A DNA stretch of 64,000 nucleotides from Agarilytica sp045430285 (GCA_045430285.1 JAILXV010000001.1:1364001-1428000); one strand, 5' to 3'; numbered from the stretch's first letter, positions 54,056 to 62,889 are shown. Numbers and translations: made by a program. Notes: generated from the letters alone by a model not told the origin.

Positions 54056-55162
54056 ATGAAGATTGGGATACTTACCGGTGGTGGTGATTGCCAAGGTCTT
54101 AACGCGGCGATTCGCAGTGCAACACTCAGCCTCATACATAATTTCGGTGCAGAGGTTCATGCCATCGAAGAGGGGTTTCTTGGCCTAATTGATAAGCGAA
54201 CCCACCTACTCACTGAAAGTGATGTGGACACAATCTTCGATAAGGGCGGCACCATGATCGGTACGTGTAATCGCGCCTCCCCTTTTAATTACAAAGGGGA
54301 GGATGTCTCGCAAATAGTCGCAGATTATTACCGAGAACTCGGCCTAGATTGCATCATCGCCATGGGAGGCGATGGTTCTATGACCCTCTGTTATGAGATG
54401 TCAAAGCTCGGCATGAACTTCATTGGCGTTCCCAAAACAATCGACAATGACATTGCACAAACAGACCGGACATTCGGCTTTGATACTGCCGTCAACGTCG
54501 CTGCGGAAGCCATTGATCGACTTCGGACAACGGCACAGAGTCACAAACGCGTCATGATCATTGAAACCATGGGGCGGTACGCAGGCTGGATAGCACTTCA
54601 CGCAGGCGTTGCAGGTGGTGCTGACCTCATCCTACTCCCTGAATTTCCCTACGATACTGACGAAATCGTTAGAAAGATTGAAGAACGCAGCGCCGCAAAG
54701 GCTTACACCATCGTCGTCGTTGCAGAAGGTGCAAAACCAATGGATGGCGAACTTAGTGTTGAAAAGACAATTGAAGGCAGCCCAGACCCCATTCGTCTGG
54801 GCGGTATCGGCAATTATCTACAAAGCCAACTCGAATCAAAAATAGATGCAGAAGTCCGTACAACCGTACTCGGCCACGTTCAGCGAGGCGGCTCACCATC
54901 CGCTTATGACCGCCTTATCGCCACAAATGTCGGCAGCTACGCAGCCCTACTCGCGGCAAAACAACGTTACGGTCGACTCGTCACCATTCACGATAATCAT
55001 ATGTCGAGCGTAGCACTCGAATCTGTCGCCCATAAAATTCGAACTGTGCCGGAAAACAATATGACCCTCATTAGCGCACTCGCGATGGGCGTTAGTTTTG
55101 GCTGCCCATCCTTGGCTATTCAGCCGGATGACTTAAATGATGGTGACGTCACCATGGGTTAA
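54056..55162 (+). CDS. Phosphofructokinase, mixed-type active site
   Basis: The 368-residue enzyme phosphorylates fructose 6-phosphate. It opens with ILTGGGDCQGLNAAIR; GGDGSM (104-109) and PKTIDNDI (126-133) mark the phosphoryl-donor and catalytic sites, with the base Asp in TIDND, and METMGRYAGW-like ETMGRYAGW the substrate site. Gly in GGDGS is the ATP-type residue, whereas Lys in PKTIDND is the pyrophosphate-type residue; this mixed (group III, trypanosomatid-like) combination usually uses ATP. It is preceded by a weak ribosome site. Donor preference must be tested. Confidence 0.92.
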   Translation: MKIGILTGGGDCQGLNAAIRSATLSLIHNFGAEVHAIEEGFLGLIDKRTHLLTESDVDTIFDKGGTMIGTCNRASPFNYKGEDVSQIVADYYRELGLDCIIAMGGDGSMTLCYEMSKLGMNFIGVPKTIDNDIAQTDRTFGFDTAVNVAAEAIDRLRTTAQSHKRVMIIETMGRYAGWIALHAGVAGGADLILLPEFPYDTDEIVRKIEERSAAKAYTIVVVAEGAKPMDGELSVEKTIEGSPDPIRLGGIGNYLQSQLESKIDAEVRTTVLGHVQRGGSPSAYDRLIATNVGSYAALLAAKQRYGRLVTIHDNHMSSVALESVAHKIRTVPENNMTLISALAMGVSFGCPSLAIQPDDLNDGDVTMG

Positions 55163-55321
55163 CGAGAAATCGCCTACCGTAGCCCTCCTTAACCAAACTT
55201 AACCTCTCTCCCCAACTTACCTAACTATATCGTAAGTGAATATAAGCTCACTGAAATTTCCCTATTTTTCGTTTAGTATTAGCGCCGAAAAATACCTGCA
55301 ACCGCATGGAGTGACTTAAAA

Positions 55322-56206
55322 ATGTATAAAAATATCGTATCAATAGCAGCCGCTATTATCTTAGGCCTTACCTCATCGACTATCTTCGCCGGCACCAGAA
55401 TCGCCGTGATGGATTTTGAAAATCGTGCTCAATATGGAGACTGGAGAGTTGGCCGTGGTGCTGCAGATATTTTAACCACTCACCTGGTAAAAGAATCAGA
55501 TTTCGAAATCTTTGAAAGAGACCGCTTAGCTTCGGTTATGCAAGAGCAAAACCTAGGAACCGGCGGGAGAATTGATCCAGCTACGGCGGCTAAAATAGGC
55601 AAAATCATTGGCGTACAATACATTATTACGGGTGCAGTGACAGAATATGGACAAAGCAGTTCCGGCGGTGGCGGTGGCGGCGTGCATGTAGGAAAAAAAG
55701 GCTATCACGCAGCCGTAGACGTTCGTATTGTTAACGCAACCACCGGACGTATCGTTTTTGCAGAAACCGGTGAAGGCCACAAATCCTCCGTAAACGTTAA
55801 GGTGCTCGGCTTTGGTGGCGGTGAACGCTGGAACGAGAAGCATGCGACTGCCTCAATGCGCAAAGCGATAAAACAAGTGTCTAAAAAAGTAGCCAAAGCT
55901 GATTTAAGCATGGGCAAAAAGCATAGTGCTAGCGGCGGTATATTTGGTGACGTGAAAGTCGCGGATGTGGAAGGCAAAATTGTCACACTAAATAAGGGCG
56001 AAAATGCAGGGCTACAATCTGGCGATGTCCTGGTCGTAAAACGCCAACGAAAAGTCATTAAAGACCCAGAAACCGGAGCCGTTCTAAAAATTAAATACAC
56101 CAAATTGGGTAAAATCAAAATCACAGAAGTTGAAAGCGTATACTCAGAAGCCAAAATTGTAAGTGGCTCTGGCTTCCAAGCCGGCGATAAAGTGAGTAAA
56201 AACTAG
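55322..56206 (+). CDS. CsgG/HfaB-fold protein, not a lipoprotein
   Basis: The 294-residue protein has a signal peptide (AAAIILGLTSSTIFAG) without a lipobox cysteine, so unlike E. coli CsgG it is not lipidated. The CsgG fold (about residues 24-195) includes RIAVMDFENRAQYGDWRVGRGAADILTTHLVKES, ERDRLASVMQEQNLG, IGVQYIITGAVTEYGQ and ADVRIVNATTGRIVFAETGEG-like wording, with a glycine-rich loop GGGGGGVHVG. The C-terminal part (about 205-294) resembles a FlgT-C-like beta domain. No curli genes (csgA, csgE, csgF) are nearby. Probably envelope assembly or lipoprotein-pole export factor; target unknown. Confidence 0.78.
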   Translation: MYKNIVSIAAAIILGLTSSTIFAGTRIAVMDFENRAQYGDWRVGRGAADILTTHLVKESDFEIFERDRLASVMQEQNLGTGGRIDPATAAKIGKIIGVQYIITGAVTEYGQSSSGGGGGGVHVGKKGYHAAVDVRIVNATTGRIVFAETGEGHKSSVNVKVLGFGGGERWNEKHATASMRKAIKQVSKKVAKADLSMGKKHSASGGIFGDVKVADVEGKIVTLNKGENAGLQSGDVLVVKRQRKVIKDPETGAVLKIKYTKLGKIKITEVESVYSEAKIVSGSGFQAGDKVSKN

Positions 56207-56249
56207 CCCTCGCCATACTAGCCAAAGGTAATATCACTTCTTCTGGAGA

Positions 56250-56278
56250 TTGCCTTTAAACCGCTCATTGTGTAGAGT
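56250..56278 (+). promoter_or_regulatory. Stable-RNA promoter of tRNA-Ser
   Basis: TTGCCT (56250-56255) and TAGAGT (56273-56278) are separated by exactly 17 bases, and GTGCCGCC, a GC-rich discriminator typical of stable RNA promoters, follows. It lies 36 bases before the tRNA. Confidence 0.5.
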
Positions 56279-56313
56279 GTGCCGCCTTCGCAAATAGGCG
56301 AAAAGTAACATCT

Positions 56314-56401
56314 GGTGAGGTGTCCGAGTGGCCGAAGGAGCACGCCTGGAAAGTGTGTAAGTCGTAAGGCTTCGAGGGTTCGACTCCCTCTCTCACCGCC
56401 A
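56314..56401 (+). tRNA. tRNA-Ser (anticodon GGA)
   Basis: An 88-base tRNA including CCA. The acceptor stem pairs GGTGAGG with TCTCACC, then G73 and CCA (56399-56401); the anticodon loop is CTGGAAA with anticodon GGA (56348-56350), reading UCC and UCU. The long variable arm (GTAAGTCGTAAGGCTTC) and GGTTCGACTCC T-arm are class II features of serine tRNA. A U-rich terminator follows nine bases downstream. Confidence 0.97.
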
Positions 56402-56409
56402 TATACATA

Positions 56410-56433
56410 AAACCGCCTAATGGCGGTTTTTTT
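56410..56433 (+). terminator. Rho-independent terminator after tRNA-Ser
   Basis: AAACCGCC pairs with GGCGGTTT around TAAT, followed by seven Ts counting into the stem (TTTTTTT). A classic intrinsic terminator. Confidence 0.9.
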
Positions 56434-56941
56434 GTGGGTACAAATCTTACGACCTAGACAAGAGAATCGAATGACAACGCCATAGAAGTCTCTTGCACGC
56501 CACGGCCGGATAGGTCCCCGCTCTGTCCATCAGGAGAATTTCAACGAGGCCTTCCGCACTGACACCTTATCCCTATCTAATCCCCCCACAAAACTGTGCA
56601 CTCCATCAAAAAATAAACACTCATCCGAATTATCTGGCACACACATCGTTTCAACGAACGTTTAAAACAGTCGTTTAACTTATACTTCCGCTGTCCTCAT
56701 AAGAACCAAAATAACCGAGGGCAAAATTCCCGGAGTTTGATACGCAAAGGATGAAGCGCTTTGCCGTATTCGCTTTCGCAGTGATGCATTTCACCATCGC
56801 ATCTGCCGTCGCATAAGCCTAATTAGAGTGCCTAACACACAGTTCATTTCACCATTTTCAATGGAGGAAGCGCTGTGCCGTGCGATTAACAATCACAACC
56901 CTAACGCACCCAAAACGGTGCAACACACATTGGAGTTAAGT
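56434..56941. other. Non-coding gap between tRNA-Ser and the secreted hydrolase
   Basis: About 500 bases without a supported gene apart from one mini-ORF (56751-56816). The short words GAAGCGCTNTGCCGT and CATTTCACCAT each occur twice (near 56753/56867 and 56788/56846), perhaps a small duplicated stretch. The 3' end of the tRNA is not repeated, so it is not an attachment site. The hydrolase promoter must lie here. Confidence 0.5.
56751..56816 (+). CDS. Possible 21-codon signal-peptide-like mini-ORF
   Basis: ATG at 56751 opens MKRFAVFAFAVMHFTIASAVA and stops at 56814-56816. It looks exactly like a signal peptide with a signal peptidase site and nothing after it. AAAGG directly abuts the ATG and GGAG lies about 15 bases away, so the ribosome site is poor. 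It may be a real small peptide, a decayed gene remnant, or chance. Not in the frame of the hydrolase downstream. Confidence 0.25.
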   Translation: MKRFAVFAFAVMHFTIASAVA

Positions 56942-57946
56942 ATGAAAAAAATAATTTGCCTACTCTGTATAGCGCTCGGATGGAGCTTAAGCATCAATGC
57001 CTTCTCATCAACCTGTTTGATATTTGTGCATGGAAAACAAACGGACAGTGGAACTTACACCAGTTATACCAAGGCGAGAAACTACTGGAAAAAAGGCAGT
57101 AAAGACTTCATTAAGAAGGCAACACGGAATTTCGCCACCTCGTACTATGTTGTTGGATACAACGGCACTCGCCCTTATTTCGAACCTCAAACCGCCGGCG
57201 AAGTGGCTAACGAGATAGTGAGAGCCACCAATGGCCAAACCGACTCAGGGGGTAAAAAGTGCAGTAAAAGCCATTCCCAAGGGGGCGAATTTATTGTGGT
57301 CGCCCACAGCATGGGTAATACCATATTGGATTACATTCTTGGAAACGCGCGCTCAAATGACCCAAACTACAACAAAAATGGCTGGCCATTCAGCACTGTA
57401 GGAAGTCGTATCAGCCTGGTTTATTCCCTAAGCGGTGCACATAGAGGGTCAGAGGGTGCCGACAGTGTTTGTGGTGATGGCGGTGCTGTTTGTAATTTTC
57501 TAGGCGGCTTTATCCAAGACTGCGACGACGCAACTTATTGGCTGCGATCATCAAATGATGTTCAGGTCAGAAACAACGCTAACGCTCCTTACAGAACAGT
57601 TTGGTTAACCGGTGGCTACGAAGCGATTTTCGGCGCAAGCGCTTGCCTAAGCGGTGAAGATGACGGCGTCGTACAATTTGCCAGTATTTACGCGTGTGGC
57701 GGTGACCCGACTCGCAGCTATAACAAGTCGAATGTATGCGGTAATGGAAACAAGCAAGAGTCCTCAGGCTTCAAGAATTTAGATACCGCCCACGAAAACC
57801 ACAGTGACATTCGTGACGCCAGCGACTCCGCAACACGGCGCCAAATCCCAGATGGCATATGGAAATGCGGAGGCTCACCCTGCCCAGCTAACACCATCGT
57901 CAACAGCTCTATGACCACCGCCGAATTTATCTCACAACTTTACTAA
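56942..57946 (+). CDS. Secreted alpha/beta hydrolase, lipase-like
   Basis: The 334-residue protein starts at the ATG with GGAG about eight bases upstream (a longer in-frame ATG at 56828 has no ribosome site and would bury the signal peptide). The signal peptide is LLCIALGWSLSINAFSS, then CLIFVHGKQTDSG, a hydrolase-type opening. The nucleophile is Ser in VVAHSMGNTILDYILG (AHSMG rather than GHSMG), the acid Asp is probably in SGEDDGVVQFASI and the base His in TAHENHSDI. Eight or more cysteines suggest disulfides in the exported enzyme. Substrate unknown. The partner gene starts 11 bases after the stop. Confidence 0.82.
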   Translation: MKKIICLLCIALGWSLSINAFSSTCLIFVHGKQTDSGTYTSYTKARNYWKKGSKDFIKKATRNFATSYYVVGYNGTRPYFEPQTAGEVANEIVRATNGQTDSGGKKCSKSHSQGGEFIVVAHSMGNTILDYILGNARSNDPNYNKNGWPFSTVGSRISLVYSLSGAHRGSEGADSVCGDGGAVCNFLGGFIQDCDDATYWLRSSNDVQVRNNANAPYRTVWLTGGYEAIFGASACLSGEDDGVVQFASIYACGGDPTRSYNKSNVCGNGNKQESSGFKNLDTAHENHSDIRDASDSATRRQIPDGIWKCGGSPCPANTIVNSSMTTAEFISQLY

Positions 57947-57957
57947 GGACCCAGATC

Positions 57958-59007
57958 ATGAAACACCTATTCATCATTTCATTATTATCTTCACTGATCT
58001 CAGTATCTGCGTTCGCAACACCAGAGCTTGATGCGATGATCAAAGTCCTCGACAACACCATCGAAGACTATAACACCCGTGCACGATACCCCGACAACTC
58101 GCGCGCACTTAACAAACGCGAGCTTGACCCAATATTGGCGCGATTAGCGGCTGACCCACACTCCGTACGAGGCCCCTCTGAAAGCGATCCTGTTGTCACT
58201 TTCTGGCCCGAAAAACAGAGTTTTCAATACCCTGAACCCGTCGTGCTTTATGCCACCGTGGCACCTGAACAAGAAGGTGAGACCCTGAACAAATGGTTCT
58301 CTCGATACGTAGTGAACTCCCTGGTGGCGGATATTGAAAACCAGCAACGGCAACACGTTACATCAATTTCGTTTGCCGACGATGGTAAGGGTGCGGATGC
58401 TCGTAGAGGTGATGGCATATACACGGCCTCGTTTGATCTGGGCACTCAACATCAACCCGATATTGCGGCTTCATTTCTGGTAAAAATCCAAGCCGAGACA
58501 ATAGACGGCAGATGGATACAGGGCTCCTCCGGATTTCTATACAGCAACCCTCACATCCGCACCACAGGTAAGTTTAAGGAGGTGCGTAAAAACGGTGATT
58601 TACAGATCGCTGTTGAGGTAAATGTGGATCAAGAGGGTGAATTTCATATAGCAGGAAGCCTATACAACAGAAAAGGCGACGCCATCGGGTGGGCACAAAA
58701 CAGAACGAACTTGACCAAAGGCAAGCATTGGCTGCCCCTAGACTTCTACGGATTGATGTTTAACGATCATAAAGTCTCTGGCCCGCTTACCCTTAAAAAT
58801 CTGAGCCTTTCAAACGTTTCAAGTATTCCAAATGCAACAGCCGATTTGCTTGAAAACGCTTATCGTACAAAACCTTTGAGGTTTTCCACCTTTCGAAAGT
58901 CCGAGTTCAAAAACCAACGAATGAAAACACTGGCAAGCAAGATGGAAAAAATGCGTGACAGGCTAAATACGCGCCGACTTGAGCTAAAAGACCGGCAACT
59001 CAACTAA
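57958..59007 (+). CDS. Exported beta-sandwich protein (choice-of-anchor X/DUF4785-like) paired with the hydrolase
   Basis: The 349-residue protein has a signal peptide (LFIISLLSSLISVSAFA), a helical start and then a beta-sandwich region (about 60-260) containing VTFWPEKQSFQYPEPVVLYATV and FADDGKGADARRGDGIYTASFDL, whose DGKGxDxxxGDGIYT wording is that of choice-of-anchor X/DUF4785 proteins. The basic, helical C-terminus (MKTLASKMEKMRDRLNTRRLELK) is distinct. It follows the hydrolase by 11 bases with AAGGAC as ribosome site, so the two are surely co-expressed. It could be a foldase, an anchor or a co-secreted binding protein; no evidence separates these. Confidence 0.72.
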   Translation: MKHLFIISLLSSLISVSAFATPELDAMIKVLDNTIEDYNTRARYPDNSRALNKRELDPILARLAADPHSVRGPSESDPVVTFWPEKQSFQYPEPVVLYATVAPEQEGETLNKWFSRYVVNSLVADIENQQRQHVTSISFADDGKGADARRGDGIYTASFDLGTQHQPDIAASFLVKIQAETIDGRWIQGSSGFLYSNPHIRTTGKFKEVRKNGDLQIAVEVNVDQEGEFHIAGSLYNRKGDAIGWAQNRTNLTKGKHWLPLDFYGLMFNDHKVSGPLTLKNLSLSNVSSIPNATADLLENAYRTKPLRFSTFRKSEFKNQRMKTLASKMEKMRDRLNTRRLELKDRQLN

Positions 59008-59036
59008 ACCTGAAGCAACACGATATTAAGAACAAA

Positions 59037-59054
59037 GGCCTCCTCACGGAGGCC
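59037..59054 (+). terminator. Terminator hairpin after the hydrolase pair
   Basis: GGCCTCC and GGAGGCC form a perfect 7-bp stem with the loop TCAC, followed by AATTACTTCT. The T-run is weak. Confidence 0.6.
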
Positions 59055-59274
59055 AATTACTTCTATGCTCATCAAGCATTAAAAACACGTACCTTTGCCC
59101 CTAAAATCCGCCTAAACCCTCTAAAAATCAACGAATTACACGCTAAACCCCAACCCAGAACCTAAATTAACGCCTTTATGTCGCGAAACTGTAAATTCTG
59201 GGCCATACTCCTTACATATTTGCATAAGCAGTAAACCGGTTCATAACTCTTCCAAGACAGGGCTTTCTAGACAG

Positions 59275-60558
59275 ATGCAATTGGACAATATCGCTCTCAT
59301 TGCTGCCGCTGAAGTCGCCGCTGTGCTGCTTATTTTTTGCATCATTCTGCTATATCAAAACAGATCTCTACGTAATCTCATTAAAAAGCTCCAAAGTCGA
59401 ATGACCGAGCTTGTTGGGGATCTTAAAACCGCAAAAACATCACCCCCAGCACCTGAAGCTGCCGCCGATTCCCCTCTTGCCTTGTGCAAATCGTTTTTAG
59501 ACCACGTGGGCGACCAAATTGAAATTACACGCGACCACCACACAAGCCTCAGCCCTGATCGCGATATTGTCTTAGATTTAGCGCCGGACACCGAGCTACC
59601 TCGTCGGGCCGCTGCGCTTCGGTATGCGATGTTACTTGCCGAAAAAGAGGCGCTTCTTTCCGTCATAGAATCAGAAGACGAAGAGATCAACTGGTCACTC
59701 ATCCGCGGTAAATACCAGCAGATATTCGACTTTTACGAAGACTATACCCCCGAAGCGGAAGAAGTCGCCGATCACGCCGATATTGAAGCCCTCAATCAAG
59801 AGCTAACCAACGCTAAAAAGCGCATAAACAACCTAGAGAAGTTTAAAGCCCTCTATTTTGACCTTGAAGAGCAATGGGAAGAAAGTAAAAACAAGGCCCA
59901 AGCACATTACAACGACCTCAGTGCCATGGCCTCGGAAGTGGAAAATGGCGAAAAATTCGAAAGTGCGCTTGAGGGGTACCACGCCTCCTACGGCAATATA
60001 GACAAAATGATTCAACAAGGTGTTGGTGACCCAGAGACCATCATCGAAACGGTCAAAGTAACTGATGAAGCAACCGCTGGAGAGCTGCGCCACCTGCGAA
60101 TGGTCGCAGCAGATCAACACAAAATCATCACCGAATTGGAAGAAAAGCTTAAAGGCGCCAACTCTGATGAAGAACGAAATGAGATTATGGAAGGCCTCAA
60201 AGGCGAGCTCGACAAACAAAAACGTTTTATTCAGGAATCTGAAACCTGCATCCAATTGATGGAAGATGAACTCAACAATGCGCACAAAGAGCTGGACCAA
60301 CTTAAAGGCCGCCTAAAAGCCCTGCCCAGCCTTAAAACGCAAATGCAAGAAATGCGAAAGCAAAAGGACGAGTACGAACTCAAAGTCTATGCCCTCACTT
60401 CAGAAAACAGAAAACTGACCAAAAAGCTCAAAGAAGATAAATCATCCACACCTGTTGATAACGGGGAAGCCGCAAAACTGAAAAAAGAAGTCGCAGACCT
60501 AGAAACACGCTATGCCAACCTAGAAGAAAAGTATCTCGATCTAAAATTAAAGCAATAA
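59275..60558 (+). CDS. Membrane-anchored coiled-coil protein of unknown function
   Basis: The 427-residue protein has one N-terminal membrane helix (residues 5-28, IALIAAAEVAAVLLIFCIILLYQ) and then an acidic coiled-coil body from about 100 to the end, broken by a short globular part (PLALCKSFLDHVGDQIEITRDHH, about 67-90). Repeats of heptad leucines and EE/EK pairs are obvious from EALNQELTNAKKRINNLEKF onward. No enzymatic motif is seen. It precedes the adenylate cyclase gene by 107 bases on the same strand; a link as scaffold or signalling partner is only inferred. Confidence 0.75.
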   Translation: MQLDNIALIAAAEVAAVLLIFCIILLYQNRSLRNLIKKLQSRMTELVGDLKTAKTSPPAPEAAADSPLALCKSFLDHVGDQIEITRDHHTSLSPDRDIVLDLAPDTELPRRAAALRYAMLLAEKEALLSVIESEDEEINWSLIRGKYQQIFDFYEDYTPEAEEVADHADIEALNQELTNAKKRINNLEKFKALYFDLEEQWEESKNKAQAHYNDLSAMASEVENGEKFESALEGYHASYGNIDKMIQQGVGDPETIIETVKVTDEATAGELRHLRMVAADQHKIITELEEKLKGANSDEERNEIMEGLKGELDKQKRFIQESETCIQLMEDELNNAHKELDQLKGRLKALPSLKTQMQEMRKQKDEYELKVYALTSENRKLTKKLKEDKSSTPVDNGEAAKLKKEVADLETRYANLEEKYLDLKLKQ

Positions 60559-60665
60559 CACGATAAAATTCGTACAGCTATCGACCATCCTCCTCTGAAA
60601 ATTTGACAATGTTCGCCAAAGGACTGAAGATCTAACGCACCGCTGAAAATAATAACGAATGCGCC

Positions 60666-62048
60666 ATGCAGACACTCTTGCCAGAAAACGACGATCACGC
60701 ACTCGCGACCCCATTTCAAAAAAATGAACTTCGGGCGATCATCTGCTTTGCGGCTTCAGCAACGGTCGCCTCCAATAGCTTTCTCTCATCCCCATCCAAA
60801 ATTGAATTGGTATTAATGGCCGTCGCGTTTAGCTACACATTAATCAGCTACTTCTATTTGAAATGGGTGAAGATGTCTCAATTCGATAAGGTATTTGACT
60901 ACCTGTCGTCGGTGGATGCCATACTCATTGGCTTTATTCTGAGCTTTGTTCAATTTAACGTCCTTCCCACCTTACTCTTCATTATTATGATCCAGTTCAA
61001 CGCCCTAATTATTGGTGGTTTACGAAAATGGATGGTAGATAATGTCGCATTTACCTGTGGCGTGGGGCTGACCTTTTTATTTTTCCAACCACAATGGAAA
61101 TTTTCCACCGATGTTACTATCGGCGTCGCAAGTGCCATCAGTATTTTTACGTATTTTTGCGCCTATGCATTCTATTTGCATTCTCACATTCGCCGACTCG
61201 AATTAGGCTCGAAACAGCTCGCCAATGAAACAACCCTTCACAAACTGCGAACATATAAACTATCCCGCTATTTAACGCCTTCCGTATGGAAAGCCGTCAA
61301 TGAAGGACGCGAAGATTCATTAAAAACCGAACGAAAACGTATCACTGTATTCTTTTCCGATATACAAGGTTTTAGCTCGCTATCAGAAGAACTTGAATCA
61401 GAAACCATCGCCGCACTACTCAATAACTACCTGGCTGAAATGACCAAAATCGTTTCCCATTACAAAGGTAACGTGGATAAGTTTATGGGTGATGGATTGA
61501 TGATTCTATTTGGGGACTCCCATAGCCAAGGTTTAAAGGCCGATTGTGTGCGCTGTGTCTCTATGGCGGTAGAAATGCGCAAAAAGATGAAAGAGCTGCA
61601 AAACAAATGGTACAACCAAGGCATTAAAAAACCATTGCGTATCCGTATGGGCGTCAATACGGGTTACTGTACCGTCGGCACCTTTGGTACAAGTCATTAT
61701 ATGGATTACACCGTACTCGGCACCCACGTAAATCTTGCAAGCCGTTTAGAGTCAGCTGCGGACCCAGGAGAAATATTAATATCCCACGAAACGTGGTCGC
61801 TCGTAAAAGATACAATCATGTGCCGTGACAAAGGCGAAATATCCGTCAAAGGGTTTAGCCACCCGATCAAGGTGTATCAAGTAGTCGATTTTAGAAAGAA
61901 CCTCGGGCGCAATCAAAGCTACTTTGAAGAGAATACCGAAGGCTTTTCCATGCACTTGGATTTAGACAAAATCCGAAATTACGATAAAGAACGTATCGTA
62001 GAATCTTTAAAACTCATCGTTGACCGCGTTAAAAACAAAATCGTCTAG
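60666..62048 (+). CDS. Membrane-bound class III adenylate cyclase
   Basis: The 460-residue protein has several membrane helices in the first 180 residues (MASE-like sensor region) and a class III cyclase domain (about 220-400). The two metal aspartates are in VFFSDIQGFSSLSEEL (about 230) and KFMGDGLMILFG (about 271); Lys in VDKFMGDG and Asp in MDYTVLG (about 345) are the adenine-specifying residues; Asn and Arg in THVNLASRLE stabilise the transition state. All six catalytic residues are present, so it should be active on ATP. Signal and effector are unknown. Convergent with queF. Confidence 0.92.
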   Translation: MQTLLPENDDHALATPFQKNELRAIICFAASATVASNSFLSSPSKIELVLMAVAFSYTLISYFYLKWVKMSQFDKVFDYLSSVDAILIGFILSFVQFNVLPTLLFIIMIQFNALIIGGLRKWMVDNVAFTCGVGLTFLFFQPQWKFSTDVTIGVASAISIFTYFCAYAFYLHSHIRRLELGSKQLANETTLHKLRTYKLSRYLTPSVWKAVNEGREDSLKTERKRITVFFSDIQGFSSLSEELESETIAALLNNYLAEMTKIVSHYKGNVDKFMGDGLMILFGDSHSQGLKADCVRCVSMAVEMRKKMKELQNKWYNQGIKKPLRIRMGVNTGYCTVGTFGTSHYMDYTVLGTHVNLASRLESAADPGEILISHETWSLVKDTIMCRDKGEISVKGFSHPIKVYQVVDFRKNLGRNQSYFEENTEGFSMHLDLDKIRNYDKERIVESLKLIVDRVKNKIV

Positions 62049-62064
62049 CAAAAAAACTCAACGC

Positions 62065-62874
62065 TTACTGTCGGGCCACGCGTTTAAAGGGAATCTCTCG
62101 TTCAACATTTGTACGAAAGGGATTAATATCTAAGCCCCCTCGCCGCGTGTAACGGGCGTATACACTTAACTCATCGCATTCACACTGCTGCAATAAATCG
62201 CAAAATATACGCTCAACACAGTTTTCGTGAAAATCTTGATGCTGTCGGTAGGAGACAACATATCTAAGAAAACTTTCGGGGGAAATTTCCTTGCCCGAAT
62301 ACTCTATCCAGACTGATGCCCAATCTGGCTGACCAGTCACGGGGCAATTACTTTTTAACAAGTGGCTATACAAACCATGCTTAGTGACCTTGGTTTCACT
62401 GCTTTTCAATAAACCAGGAGAAGGTGAATACTGATCGATATTTACTTCAAGACGGTCGACACAGTCTCCAGAATTTTTTTCTGGATCTGCAAAATCCTCT
62501 AGCGGAAACAAGCTAACCTCAACTTGCCCATCCGCTTTTAAAGAAAGATCCTGGACCAAAGTATTCTGCACATGCTCCCAGCTATCAAATTTCGTCTGGT
62601 TAAAAGAATTCAAATAGTATTTAAAGGATTTCGATTCGATTATATTGGCGCTAGCCGCAGGGAAAGAAAACTCAGCAATGGCCACTTCTGGCTTACCCGA
62701 CGTACCCAACCAGGATAGTTCATAACCCGTCCAAATATCGGCGCCATGAAACGGCAACACTTCATCGAGACCCAACTCGGCACGTGAGAGCTGTCGAGAA
62801 ATGGGCTCCAATAACGATGCGTCATATGTATCGGGATATAAAGACTTTTGTCCTAGGGTAATGTTATTTGTCAT
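62065..62874 (-). CDS. queF: NADPH-dependent 7-cyano-7-deazaguanine reductase
   Basis: The 269-residue enzyme reduces preQ0 to preQ1 for queuosine. The catalytic cysteine is in KSNCPVTGQPDWASVWI (about residue 177), with the ESKSFKYYLNSFNQ substrate motif (about 80-93), and NPFRTNVE at the C-terminus. The length fits the long E. coli-type two-module QueF. Downstream of the ABC-2 permease by 15 bases, so possibly the same operon as the exporter. Confidence 0.95.
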   Translation of the reverse strand: MTNNITLGQKSLYPDTYDASLLEPISRQLSRAELGLDEVLPFHGADIWTGYELSWLGTSGKPEVAIAEFSFPAASANIIESKSFKYYLNSFNQTKFDSWEHVQNTLVQDLSLKADGQVEVSLFPLEDFADPEKNSGDCVDRLEVNIDQYSPSPGLLKSSETKVTKHGLYSHLLKSNCPVTGQPDWASVWIEYSGKEISPESFLRYVVSYRQHQDFHENCVERIFCDLLQQCECDELSVYARYTRRGGLDINPFRTNVEREIPFKRVARQ

Positions 62875-62889
62875 ATATCATCTCGCAAA

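Noticed and set aside
55322..56206. Start of a curli operon
   Set aside because: No csgA, csgB, csgE or csgF homologues are in the flanks, and the protein lacks the lipobox.
56828..56941. N-terminal extension of the secreted hydrolase
   Set aside because: The frame is open, but the ATG has no ribosome site and the extension would bury a clear signal peptide.
56314..59007. tRNA-Ser as an island attachment site with the hydrolase pair as cargo
   Set aside because: No integrase and no repeat of the tRNA 3' end downstream within the window were seen.
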